A DNA stretch of 5,062 nt. Origin: Flammeovirgaceae bacterium. Lineage in GTDB: Bacteria > Bacteroidota > Bacteroidia > Cytophagales > Cyclobacteriaceae. Below the pieces are notes generated by a model. That model ran no database searches. It saw nothing but the letters and a program-made list of their open reading frames with translations, and had not been told where the DNA came from. The stretch covers positions 1 through 5,062 of the forward strand of contig JAKEEN010000056.1 in assembly GCA_022616575.1 (NCBI GenBank). Reading direction: 5' to 3'. Below, in pieces: positions 1 to 5,062 of this stretch; within the stretch, counting starts at the first letter, position 1; each line of letters begins with the position of its first letter. The translations under genes and the position numbers were made by a program.

Positions 1-86
1 GCCACCACGGGCCCGGCCAAACACCCACGGCCCACTTCATCGCAGCCGGCTTCGATACGATCTTCAGTAAAAAAAGAGAGCAACAT
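1..86 (-). CDS. rnhB: Ribonuclease HII, N-terminal part (runs off left edge)
   Basis: Ribonuclease HII cuts the RNA strand of RNA-DNA hybrids and starts removal of single ribonucleotides misincorporated into DNA; it acts in the cytoplasm. Only the first 28 codons are present. They include the hallmark N-terminal motif: residues 12-27 read EAGCDEVGRGCLAGPV, with the first two metal-binding acidic residues (D16, E17) and the G-R-G substrate-binding triplet at 19-21. The other catalytic acids lie outside the window. The ATG at 86 is the only ATG before an in-frame stop upstream (codon at 107-105), and it puts the DE motif at the usual distance from the N-terminus. The gene is divergent from the Nudix gene. 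Its first 60 window bases are about 68% G+C, well above the adjacent spacer. Seen directly: the motif and start. Family assignment is from established knowledge and is secure despite the short length. Confidence 0.93.
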   Translation of the reverse strand, partial: MLLSFFTEDRIEAGCDEVGRGCLAGPVV

Positions 87-99
87 GCTATGCAGAAGT

Positions 100-133
100 G
101 AAAATTAATTCGCGACTAATATCGGGATCAAAA
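100..133 (-). promoter_or_regulatory. Possible Bacteroidota-type promoter for rnhB
   Basis: On the minus strand a TTG (131-129) is followed after 21 bases by TAATTTTC (107-100). This resembles the Bacteroidota consensus of TTG, a spacer of about 17-23 bases, then TAnnTTTG, with only the last base of the -7 element differing. The predicted start would lie only a few bases before the rnhB ATG at 86, giving a very short leader. AT-rich DNA gives such matches by chance, so this is a weak candidate. On the plus strand only -7-like strings such as TAACTTTA (141-148) occur before the Nudix gene, with no convincing -33 partner. Confidence 0.2.
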
Positions 134-163
134 TTCAAACTAACTTTAAGTTTTGCTGTAATT

Positions 164-709
164 ATGGAAAATCGTTGGCAAACCCTGTCTTCAAAAGAAA
201 TCTATTCGAATACATGGATAGAAGTAGTTGAACACGAAGTTATTAATCCTGCCGGTGGAAAAGGCATTTACGGAAAAGTACATTTCAAAAATAAGGCCGT
301 TGGCATTATTCCCTTAGACGGTGAAGGCAATACATGGCTGGTGGGTCAGTGGCGCTATCCGTTGAATGCGTGGAGCTGGGAAATTCCTGAAGGGGGTAGT
401 CCGCTGGAAGCTGATATTTTAGATTCTGCCAAAAGAGAATTAAAAGAAGAAACAGGGATTACTGCGAAACAGTGGACTCCCATTATTCGATCGCATTTAT
501 CTAACTCGGTATCGGATGAAGAAGGGTTTGTGTTTCTTGCTGAACATTTAACATTTGGTGAACGTGAAACTGAAGAAACCGAAGCCGATATGAAGATCTG
601 GAAACTCCCATTTGAGCGAGCGTATCAAATGGTGCTGGATGGCCAAATAACGGACAGCCTGAGTATGATGGGAATTCTTAAAGTTCAAAGTTCAAAGTTT
701 AAAGTTTAA
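164..709 (+). CDS. Nudix hydrolase (NDP-sugar / ADP-ribose pyrophosphatase-like)
   Basis: A 181-residue cytoplasmic hydrolase that probably splits a nucleoside diphosphate linked to another group, using divalent metal. The Nudix box lies at residues 77-99, starting G-G-S-P-L and ending in an intact RELKEETGI core (91-99) with catalytic glutamates E92, E95 and E96. It is preceded by WEIPEGG (72-78), typical of the ADP-ribose pyrophosphatase-like branch. The glutamate expected at box position 7 is alanine (A83), with a glutamate one residue earlier (E82). The proline about 16 residues after the box that marks true ADP-ribose pyrophosphatases is not seen; the segment there reads LSNSVSDEEG (112-121). 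The exact substrate is therefore open. An in-frame ATG at 98 would add 22 residues, but leaves only 11 bases to divergent rnhB and adds sequence unlike the family, so 164 is preferred. The last residues (KVQSSKFKV) are encoded by a heptamer repeat. MATE follows after 8 bases. Confidence 0.88.
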   Translation: MENRWQTLSSKEIYSNTWIEVVEHEVINPAGGKGIYGKVHFKNKAVGIIPLDGEGNTWLVGQWRYPLNAWSWEIPEGGSPLEADILDSAKRELKEETGITAKQWTPIIRSHLSNSVSDEEGFVFLAEHLTFGERETEETEADMKIWKLPFERAYQMVLDGQITDSLSMMGILKVQSSKFKV

Positions 710-714
710 AAGTT
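680..714. repeat. Heptameric tandem repeat AAAGTTY, about five units
   Basis: Four head-to-tail 7-bp units (AAAGTTC, AAAGTTC, AAAGTTT, AAAGTTT at 680-707) are followed by a degenerate fifth (AAAAGTT, 708-714). The array covers the last codons and stop (707-709) of the Nudix gene and ends three bases before the MATE start codon at 718. Similar AAAGTTY arrays are, to my knowledge, common short spacers in Bacteroidota genomes; their function is not established. A decayed relative may lie in the Nudix leader at about 128-155. Confidence 0.8.
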
Positions 715-717
715 GGA

Positions 718-2055
718 ATGACGGTTCAACAACACATAAAAACCAATTGGCTGCTTGCCTACCCGGTTATGCTCAGCATGTTAGGGCAAGTGATGACGGG
801 TGTTGCCGATAGCATCATGGTGGGCTGGACAGGCGCTACACCTTTAGCGGCAGCTTCCTTTGCGAATGTCTTCTTTACGATTCCACTTTTCTTTGGTGTT
901 GGTGTTTCTTATGCCATTACTCCGCTCGTTGCTGAGGCGCATGGAGCCGGGAATGAAAATAAAATAGCTGAGGTATTGCGTAACGGTACTGTTATTAACC
1001 TGGTTATGGGTGTACTGTTAGTAGCGTTAATTTTTTGTGTGCAACCTTTTATGTACTCCATGAATCAACCTACCGAGGTTGTTGACCTTGCTTTACCGTA
1101 CCTGAGTATTGTTGCTGTTTCCATTATTCCCACCATGATTTTTCAAACTTACCGGCAATTTGCCGAGGGGATGCACAGCACACGTATGGCGATGATAATC
1201 GTAGTGGGAAGTAACGTATTAAACATTTTTCTTAACTACCTGCTGATCTTCGGAAAATTTGGCTTCCCGGAATTAGGATTAAATGGTGCCGGATGGGCTA
1301 CACTTGTTTCGCGTATTGTTATGGGCACCTGTATGATGGCCTATGTATACTATGGAAAAAAATTCCGTCATTACAGAAACGGATTTTCATTAGGTGGATA
1401 TTCCAAATCCCTGATCAATCGCATGCTGCATATCGGTATTCCGGCAGGTACACAATTTATTTTTGAAGCAGGCGCATTTGGTTTTTCGGCAATCATGATG
1501 GGATGGATTGGGACCACCGCATTAGCGGCTCATCAGATTGCCATCAATCTCGCTACTATCAGTTACATGACTACTTCGGGATTGGGTGCTGCGGCCACCA
1601 TTCGCGTTGGGAATTTTTTAGGGAAGAAAGATACGCCTCAACTCAGGCGGGCAGGTTTCACACTCATAGGCATGGCACTGGTACTCATGACTGCCTGGGG
1701 GATTCTGTTTCTTGGTGGCAGACATTTTTTGCCGAGTCTGTACATTCATGATGCCGAAGTAATTTCAGTAACGGCTTCTCTCCTGATCATTGCCGGATTT
1801 TTTCAACTCTCCGATGGCATGCAGGTGGTGTGCGCTGGTGCTTTACGCGGATTGCAGGATGTAAAGATTCCTTCCTTGTTGATTTTTGTTGCGTACTGGG
1901 TAATTGCATTGCCCCTCGGCTATTGGCTGGCATTTCCTCTGGAGCTTGGCCCTGATGGAATTTGGTATGGGTTGTTAATTGGGCTAACGCTTACTGCGGG
2001 AGCTATGATTGTGCGGTTTCAGCGCCTGAGCAAAAGACTGCCCGCACAGATTTAA
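718..2055 (+). CDS. MATE family efflux transporter, NorM-like
   Basis: A 445-residue inner-membrane antiporter of the multidrug and toxic compound extrusion family, which exports cationic drugs or metabolites in exchange for Na+ or H+. About twelve hydrophobic segments can be read (roughly 12-35, 44-70, 91-115, 125-145, 158-178, 187-212, 240-262, 265-290, 313-335, 347-367, 385-405, 412-435), split into two six-helix lobes by the basic loop around 213-235. Length is typical. Three membrane acids match the cation-site acids of Vibrio cholerae NorM (D36, E255, D371) with a constant offset of five: D31 in GVADSIMVG, E250 in QFIFEAGAF and D366 in QLSDGMQVV. This supports an active NorM-type transporter rather than a DinF type; the alignment was made from memory. 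The ATG at 718 fits the usual short cytoplasmic N-terminus. It lies 8 bases after the Nudix stop, so co-transcription is likely. Substrate cannot be read from sequence. Confidence 0.93.
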   Translation: MTVQQHIKTNWLLAYPVMLSMLGQVMTGVADSIMVGWTGATPLAAASFANVFFTIPLFFGVGVSYAITPLVAEAHGAGNENKIAEVLRNGTVINLVMGVLLVALIFCVQPFMYSMNQPTEVVDLALPYLSIVAVSIIPTMIFQTYRQFAEGMHSTRMAMIIVVGSNVLNIFLNYLLIFGKFGFPELGLNGAGWATLVSRIVMGTCMMAYVYYGKKFRHYRNGFSLGGYSKSLINRMLHIGIPAGTQFIFEAGAFGFSAIMMGWIGTTALAAHQIAINLATISYMTTSGLGAAATIRVGNFLGKKDTPQLRRAGFTLIGMALVLMTAWGILFLGGRHFLPSLYIHDAEVISVTASLLIIAGFFQLSDGMQVVCAGALRGLQDVKIPSLLIFVAYWVIALPLGYWLAFPLELGPDGIWYGLLIGLTLTAGAMIVRFQRLSKRLPAQI

Positions 2056-2068
2056 TATTTTATTTATC

Positions 2069-2093
2069 TTCATGTAAACCTATGCTACATGAA
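2069..2093. repeat. 8-bp perfect inverted repeat spanning the thioesterase start codon
   Basis: TTCATGTA (2069-2076) and TACATGAA (2086-2093) are perfect reverse complements separated by nine bases. The right arm contains the thioesterase ATG (2089-2091). As RNA it could form an 8-bp hairpin that hides the start codon; as DNA it could be an operator for a dimeric regulator. The stem is mostly A-T, so RNA stability would be modest, and no U-run follows, so it is not a terminator. It sits in the 33-base gap after the MATE gene, the widest gap in the gene run. The repeat is seen directly; any role is inference. Confidence 0.6.
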
Positions 2094-2640
2094 TGCCAAG
2101 GCCCTTCCTGTTAAGTACTCACAAACCACTATTACCGAACTGATGATTCCTTCGTACGCCAACTTTGGTGGTAAAATTCACGGAGGCATATTACTGTCGC
2201 TGATGGATAAAGTAGCGTATGCCTGCGCCAGTAAACATGCCGGCACTTATTGTGTTACTGTATCAGTTGATAAAGTTGAATTTCTCCAACCTGTAGAAGT
2301 AGGCGAACTAGTATCGCTTAAGGCCTCCGTGAATTATGTAGGCCGCACTTCATTAGTAGTTGGCATTCGGGTGGAAGCACAGAATGTGAAGACTGGTATT
2401 ATCAAACATACCAACTCCTCTTTTTTTACGATGGTGGCAAAGGGAGAAGATGACAAACCTTCTGTAGTACCTCAACTTATTCTTGAAAACAAAGAGGAAG
2501 TAAAACGGTTTATCGAATCGATGAAGATGAAAGAAATTAAAAATGCTGTCCGCGAGCAAATGGATGACGCCAAATCGAAGGTTCATGTGGAAAATGCGGA
2601 ACAGTTTTTAAAGAGTGAGCGATGTATTATTCAAATTTAA
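2089..2640 (+). CDS. Acyl-CoA thioesterase, hotdog fold (YciA/YkhA-like)
   Basis: A 183-residue cytoplasmic enzyme that probably hydrolyses acyl-CoA to free acid and CoA, adjusting acyl-CoA pools. The hotdog core spans about residues 10-128. The family signature is clear: N25 and G27 in SYANFGGKIHGG, the HGG turn (31-33), and the likely catalytic D40 in LLSLMDKVAY on the central helix. The following strands contain CVTVSVDKVEFLQPVEVG (about 58-75) and the usual Y-x-G-R-T-S segment (84-89). After the core comes a charged, mostly helical tail (about 130-183), longer than in the shortest YciA proteins but similar to YkhA-type enzymes. The ATG at 2089 is the only in-frame start giving the full N-terminal strand; ATGs at 2082 and 2093 are in other frames. 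The start sits inside an inverted repeat. Enzymes of this family usually work as multimers. Chain-length preference cannot be judged. Confidence 0.88.
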   Translation: MNAKALPVKYSQTTITELMIPSYANFGGKIHGGILLSLMDKVAYACASKHAGTYCVTVSVDKVEFLQPVEVGELVSLKASVNYVGRTSLVVGIRVEAQNVKTGIIKHTNSSFFTMVAKGEDDKPSVVPQLILENKEEVKRFIESMKMKEIKNAVREQMDDAKSKVHVENAEQFLKSERCIIQI

Positions 2641-2647
2641 TTTGCCA

Positions 2648-3877
2648 ATGACAGAATCTACTCCATCAGATCCATCAGAAGCTGGTAAACTTCCTAAATG
2701 GCTTCGTCAGCTACAAGATGCATCGTGGTATCCTGAGATTGTAATCTCACTGGGTGCTATTTTTTCACTATTATCATTGTCAGATTCGCTTATTCACCTG
2801 GGTAATCAATTAAAATTCAGTGCGGCTTATAATGGGCTTGACGGATCAATACTTGTCTTTATGGTGGCCATTAAAGGCATCACTATTGGATTCTTTTTTC
2901 ACATCATCCTAAGAGCCTTTTGGATTTCTCTATTGTGCTTGAACTTTGCTTTTCCAGATGGTATCAATTTTTCGAACTTCAAAATTAAAGGTCCTTATGA
3001 AAGTGAAGCCCGTCAAGTTGTACTCCTTGAACAAATAAAAAAACTTGATGTATTTAGCGGATTAACATTTTTTGCATCCATCCTATTCGTAATTGCTTCT
3101 GTCGGCCTTCTACTTGTAATTGCCTTTGTCTTTTACCCGGCCAATTTTATGACAGATTGGTTTGGATGGAGTGATAGTACCAAGGATGCAATAACCATGG
3201 TTTTAGCAATTCTGGCTGTTATTTTTTATTTGGATTTTTTAACTGCTGGCATGCTTAGAAAAAGTAAATGGACAATGAAAATTTTCTATCCCTTCTATTT
3301 CATTTTTAACACGATAAGTCTTGCCATTGTCTTCCGCTCATGGACTCAAATTCTATTCTCAAACATTAACAAATGGAGAGCTTTTGCTTTTTCTATTGTT
3401 TTTATTTCAGCCACATTTATTTATTCGAATATAGCGCTGGGTAATATTTTTTACTGGAAAACTATTTTAGAAAATTATCAATTTCCCCCTTCGCCACAAG
3501 GTGGTGTTAGAACCAACAGCCTTTATGACGATCAAATAAGGGAGGGAGAATTTATATTTATGGCCAGTATTCCATCTGATATTATTCAAAACAACCACCT
3601 GCGGCTTTTTGTACCTTATCGAAGTCATTATAGTGACGGAATAATCAAATCTAAAGGTGAATTCTTTTCAGATATTGTTGAAGTCTCGATAAACGATTCA
3701 ACACTTACCCATTTGAATTGGATGTCGATGCGACATAAGACTACTAATCAACTTGGAATAGTGACAAGAATACCTATTGCCTGGTTGCCATCAGGTGAGC
3801 ACCGTGTGCTAGTAAAGATTAATGATGATTGGAGGTGGGTTAGACAGGGTATTAAAATCATGTTTTGGAAAGACTAA
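2648..3877 (+). CDS. Unrecognised multi-pass membrane protein with C-terminal soluble domain
   Basis: I do not recognise this 409-residue protein. It has a hydrophilic N-terminus (1-28) rich in Ser, Pro and Glu. About six hydrophobic segments follow: roughly 29-48, 67-100 (possibly two spans), 137-163, 181-202, 211-236 and 245-268. A soluble region of about 140 residues (270-409) alternates short hydrophobic and polar stretches like a beta-rich domain and ends in an aromatic-rich tail (W395, W397, F406, W407). A loop at about 111-135 is charged (KGPYESEARQVVLLEQIKK). No catalytic motif, signal-peptide cleavage site or cysteine cluster stands out. An in-frame GTG at 2615 would add 11 residues but overlap the thioesterase by 26 bases; the ATG at 2648, 7 bases after that stop, is preferred. 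The gene is A+T-richer than its neighbours, including in the soluble half. It lies between two acyl-handling genes, which is only a weak hint. A sensor, envelope or transport accessory role would be guesswork. Confidence 0.8.
   Translation: MTESTPSDPSEAGKLPKWLRQLQDASWYPEIVISLGAIFSLLSLSDSLIHLGNQLKFSAAYNGLDGSILVFMVAIKGITIGFFFHIILRAFWISLLCLNFAFPDGINFSNFKIKGPYESEARQVVLLEQIKKLDVFSGLTFFASILFVIASVGLLLVIAFVFYPANFMTDWFGWSDSTKDAITMVLAILAVIFYLDFLTAGMLRKSKWTMKIFYPFYFIFNTISLAIVFRSWTQILFSNINKWRAFAFSIVFISATFIYSNIALGNIFYWKTILENYQFPPSPQGGVRTNSLYDDQIREGEFIFMASIPSDIIQNNHLRLFVPYRSHYSDGIIKSKGEFFSDIVEVSINDSTLTHLNWMSMRHKTTNQLGIVTRIPIAWLPSGEHRVLVKINDDWRWVRQGIKIMFWKD
2662..2679. repeat. Tandem 9-bp duplication inside the unknown membrane protein gene
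   Basis: TCCATCAGA occurs twice without a gap (2662-2670, 2671-2679). It is in-frame and encodes part of the hydrophilic N-terminal stretch P-S-D-P-S-E. It looks like a slippage duplication in an unconstrained cytoplasmic tail. Confidence 0.75.
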
Positions 3878-3883
3878 AACTAA

Positions 3884-4621
3884 ATGACTTTACTAGGAAT
3901 TCTTCATTCACTTTATGGATTTATACTTTTTATCATTCTATTTTTAATTTCATTTCCTTTTCTACTTGTCCCCATCATTTTTAAGTCACAATTCAAATTG
4001 GTTGGACTCATCAACCGTATTTGGGCGAAAGTTTTCTTTATCCTGCTGGGTTATATCCCCAAACTCGATCACCGGAGCCAATTGGATTACAGCAGACAAT
4101 ACATTTTCTGCCCCAATCACTTCTCCTACCTTGACATTCCGGCTATGGGGCTCAATCCACACAACTGTATTTTTGTGGGCAAGAGTGCTATGGAAAAAAT
4201 ACCGCTCTTTGGCTTCATGTATAAAAGGCTTCACATCACGGTGGATAGAACCAGGTTGAAAAGCAAATACACAACCCTGATCCGTTCCCTCGAAGCGCTT
4301 GATGAAGGGAAGAGCCTGGTGATTTTTCCGGAGGGCGGAATGGTTACACATTTACCTCCTCATATGGGGCGTTTTAAAGATGGTGCCTTCCGCTGTTCAA
4401 TCGAAAAACAAATTGCTATTGTGCCTGTTACCATTCCTTATAATTGGATAATATTGCCGGACGAAAAGCACCTGAGATTGCGATGGCATAAACTGAAGAT
4501 AGTTTTTCATGAGCCCATCGATCCCGCAGGACTTACGTTAAAAGATATAGCTGCCCTGAAAGAGCGCGTGTACTCAATTATTGATACGGAATTGAAGACC
4601 CAGCTAAAACATGAAGATTGA
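3884..4621 (+). CDS. PlsC-family 1-acylglycerol-3-phosphate O-acyltransferase (lysophospholipid acyltransferase)
   Basis: A 245-residue membrane-attached acyltransferase that probably transfers a fatty acyl group to a lysophosphatidic acid or related lyso-lipid, the second acylation step in phospholipid synthesis. One or two N-terminal hydrophobic segments (about 6-33 and 48-58) anchor it. The acyltransferase blocks appear in order: NHFSYLD (78-84), giving the catalytic H-x4-D pair H79/D84; GKSAMEKIPLFG (99-110); FPEGG (148-152); and VPVTI (180-184). Block III has glycine where the classic FPEGTR motif has Thr-Arg, so the acceptor may be different, for example another lyso-lipid; for this reason no symbol is given. 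The ATG at 3884 follows the upstream stop by 6 bases with an A-rich leader (AAAACTAA). The 3' end overlaps gatC by 11 bases. Family assignment is firm; exact acceptor is not. Confidence 0.88.
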   Translation: MTLLGILHSLYGFILFIILFLISFPFLLVPIIFKSQFKLVGLINRIWAKVFFILLGYIPKLDHRSQLDYSRQYIFCPNHFSYLDIPAMGLNPHNCIFVGKSAMEKIPLFGFMYKRLHITVDRTRLKSKYTTLIRSLEALDEGKSLVIFPEGGMVTHLPPHMGRFKDGAFRCSIEKQIAIVPVTIPYNWIILPDEKHLRLRWHKLKIVFHEPIDPAGLTLKDIAALKERVYSIIDTELKTQLKHED

Positions 4622-4898
4622 CAAACCTCTGCTTGATAAAATTGCCCACCTCTCACGACTGGAAATTAATGAACAGGAGGCTGATAAACTCATGCAAGAC
4701 ATGACGATGATTTTGAACTGGGTAGAAAAACTCAACGAGGTAAACACAGACGGAGTCGAGCCACTTACTACCATGAGCCATGAAATCAATTCAGTACGAG
4801 AAGATCAGGTTAAGCCTCACCTGGACCATGAAGCTGCATTAAAAAATGCCCCCAGGAAAGATTCCGGTTATTTCCGCGTTCCCAAAGTTTTAGATTAA
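4611..4898 (+). CDS. gatC: Asp-tRNA(Asn)/Glu-tRNA(Gln) amidotransferase subunit C
   Basis: GatC is the small, belt-like subunit that wraps around and stabilises the GatA-GatB complex, which converts mischarged Glu-tRNA(Gln) or Asp-tRNA(Asn) to the amide form in the cytoplasm. The 95 residues match the family's usual length. Conserved features are the N-terminal helix with IAHLSRLEI (11-19), the middle helix leading into WVEKLNEVNTDGVEPLT (37-53), R63-E-D65 before a proline, and the C-terminal APRKDSGYFRVPKVL block (80-94). The start codon lies inside the last codons of the acyltransferase gene (11-base overlap, different frame), which suggests translational coupling. gatA and gatB are not in the window, so the subunits are encoded apart, as is common in many bacteria. 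The next gene begins 13 bases later. Confidence 0.95.
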   Translation: MKIDKPLLDKIAHLSRLEINEQEADKLMQDMTMILNWVEKLNEVNTDGVEPLTTMSHEINSVREDQVKPHLDHEAALKNAPRKDSGYFRVPKVLD

Positions 4899-4911
4899 CT
4901 CCTAACCAAGA

Positions 4912-5062
4912 ATGCTCAACATTCAATTCTGGAAATCCTGGTCGCCTGACTATAAATTCTTTCTATACTTTCTTTTCGCTTTGTTTATTGTTAGCATGGC
5001 CGGACTTTGGTTTTATTATTTCCAGGGTGAGGGTGCTGTTATTGAGTGGGAAAAAATCCAAC
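4912..5062 (+). CDS. Start of an unidentified protein with an N-terminal membrane segment (runs off right edge)
   Basis: An open frame from an ATG 13 bases after the gatC stop gives 50 complete codons before the window ends. The first 15 residues (MLNIQFWKSWSPDYK) are polar and aromatic. A strong hydrophobic stretch follows (about 16-38, FFLYFLFALFIVSMAGLWFYYFQ), then a polar region starting GEGAVIEWEKIQ. This fits a single membrane anchor near the N-terminus, with either an exported domain after it or further spans beyond the window. It is too short to name. The frame, the short gap and the preceding AAGA support it as a real gene in the same run. Confidence 0.65.
   Translation, partial: MLNIQFWKSWSPDYKFFLYFLFALFIVSMAGLWFYYFQGEGAVIEWEKIQ

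Noticed and set aside
3..101. Plus-strand open frame at the left edge ending at a TGA (99-101), looking like the tail of an upstream gene
   Set aside because: The opposite strand in the same segment encodes an unmistakable ribonuclease HII N-terminus, so the plus-strand frame is a shadow.
98..163. 22-residue N-terminal extension of the Nudix protein from an ATG at 98
   Set aside because: It leaves only 11 bases to divergent rnhB, does not look like the family's N-terminus, and may partly be decayed repeat. The ATG at 164 gives the expected start.
1503..1751. Plus-strand open frame inside the MATE gene
   Set aside because: The MATE frame has conserved transport residues here; the alternative frame is a composition artefact.
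2056..2072. TATCTTCA (2065-2072) as a -7 element for a thioesterase promoter
   Set aside because: It departs from TAnnTTTG at the last two bases and there is no TTG at a proper distance upstream.
2353..2586. Antisense open frame opposite the thioesterase C-terminus
   Set aside because: It lies wholly inside a well-supported gene and its product is low-complexity, rich in Phe and His.
2615..2647. GTG start adding 11 residues to the unknown membrane protein
   Set aside because: It overlaps the thioesterase by 26 bases and uses a rarer start, while a good ATG lies 7 bases after the thioesterase stop.
3986..4351. 121-codon antisense open frame opposite the acyltransferase gene
   Set aside because: The sense strand encodes clear acyltransferase blocks throughout; the antisense product has no recognisable features.
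4604..4789. Antisense open frame opposite gatC
   Set aside because: gatC is a firm match on the other strand; the Ser-rich antisense product is a shadow.
4865..4908. GGTTA and TAACC around the gatC stop as a possible terminator stem
   Set aside because: The arms are five bases and far apart, with no U-run after them, and the next gene begins at once.

Overview
The window looks like chromosomal DNA from a member of the Bacteroidota, probably Cytophagales-like. The reasons are moderate G+C content, starts without a clear Shine-Dalgarno but with A-rich leaders, a heptameric AAAGTTY tandem repeat between genes, and protein types that fit that phylum. This is inferred by eye; no search was run.

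Layout: the left edge (1-86) holds the first 28 codons of a minus-strand ribonuclease HII gene (rnhB). A short divergent region of about 77 bases separates it from a co-directional plus-strand run filling the rest of the window. In order, the run is a Nudix hydrolase (164-709), a NorM-type MATE multidrug/cation antiporter (718-2055), a hotdog-fold acyl-CoA thioesterase (2089-2640), an unrecognised multi-pass membrane protein with a soluble C-terminal domain (2648-3877), a PlsC-family acyltransferase (3884-4621), gatC for the Asp/Glu-tRNA amidotransferase (4611-4898), and the start of a gene for a protein with an N-terminal membrane segment (4912 to the right edge). Gaps are 8, 33, 7, 6, -11 and 13 bases, so the run could be one operon. 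The 33-base gap before the thioesterase is the only one with room for extra control signals. No terminator is visible and no gene-free stretch reaches 300 bases.

The genes are mostly housekeeping: nucleotide clean-up, efflux, acyl-CoA hydrolysis, phospholipid acylation and tRNA-dependent amidation. They do not form an obvious single pathway, although the thioesterase and acyltransferase both handle acyl groups and flank the unknown membrane protein. I found no mobile element, CRISPR array, RNA gene, or convincing sign of a new defence or biosynthetic system. The points most worth a second look are an 8-bp inverted repeat with the thioesterase start codon in one arm, the heptamer repeat that forms the end of the Nudix gene, and the unrecognised membrane protein.
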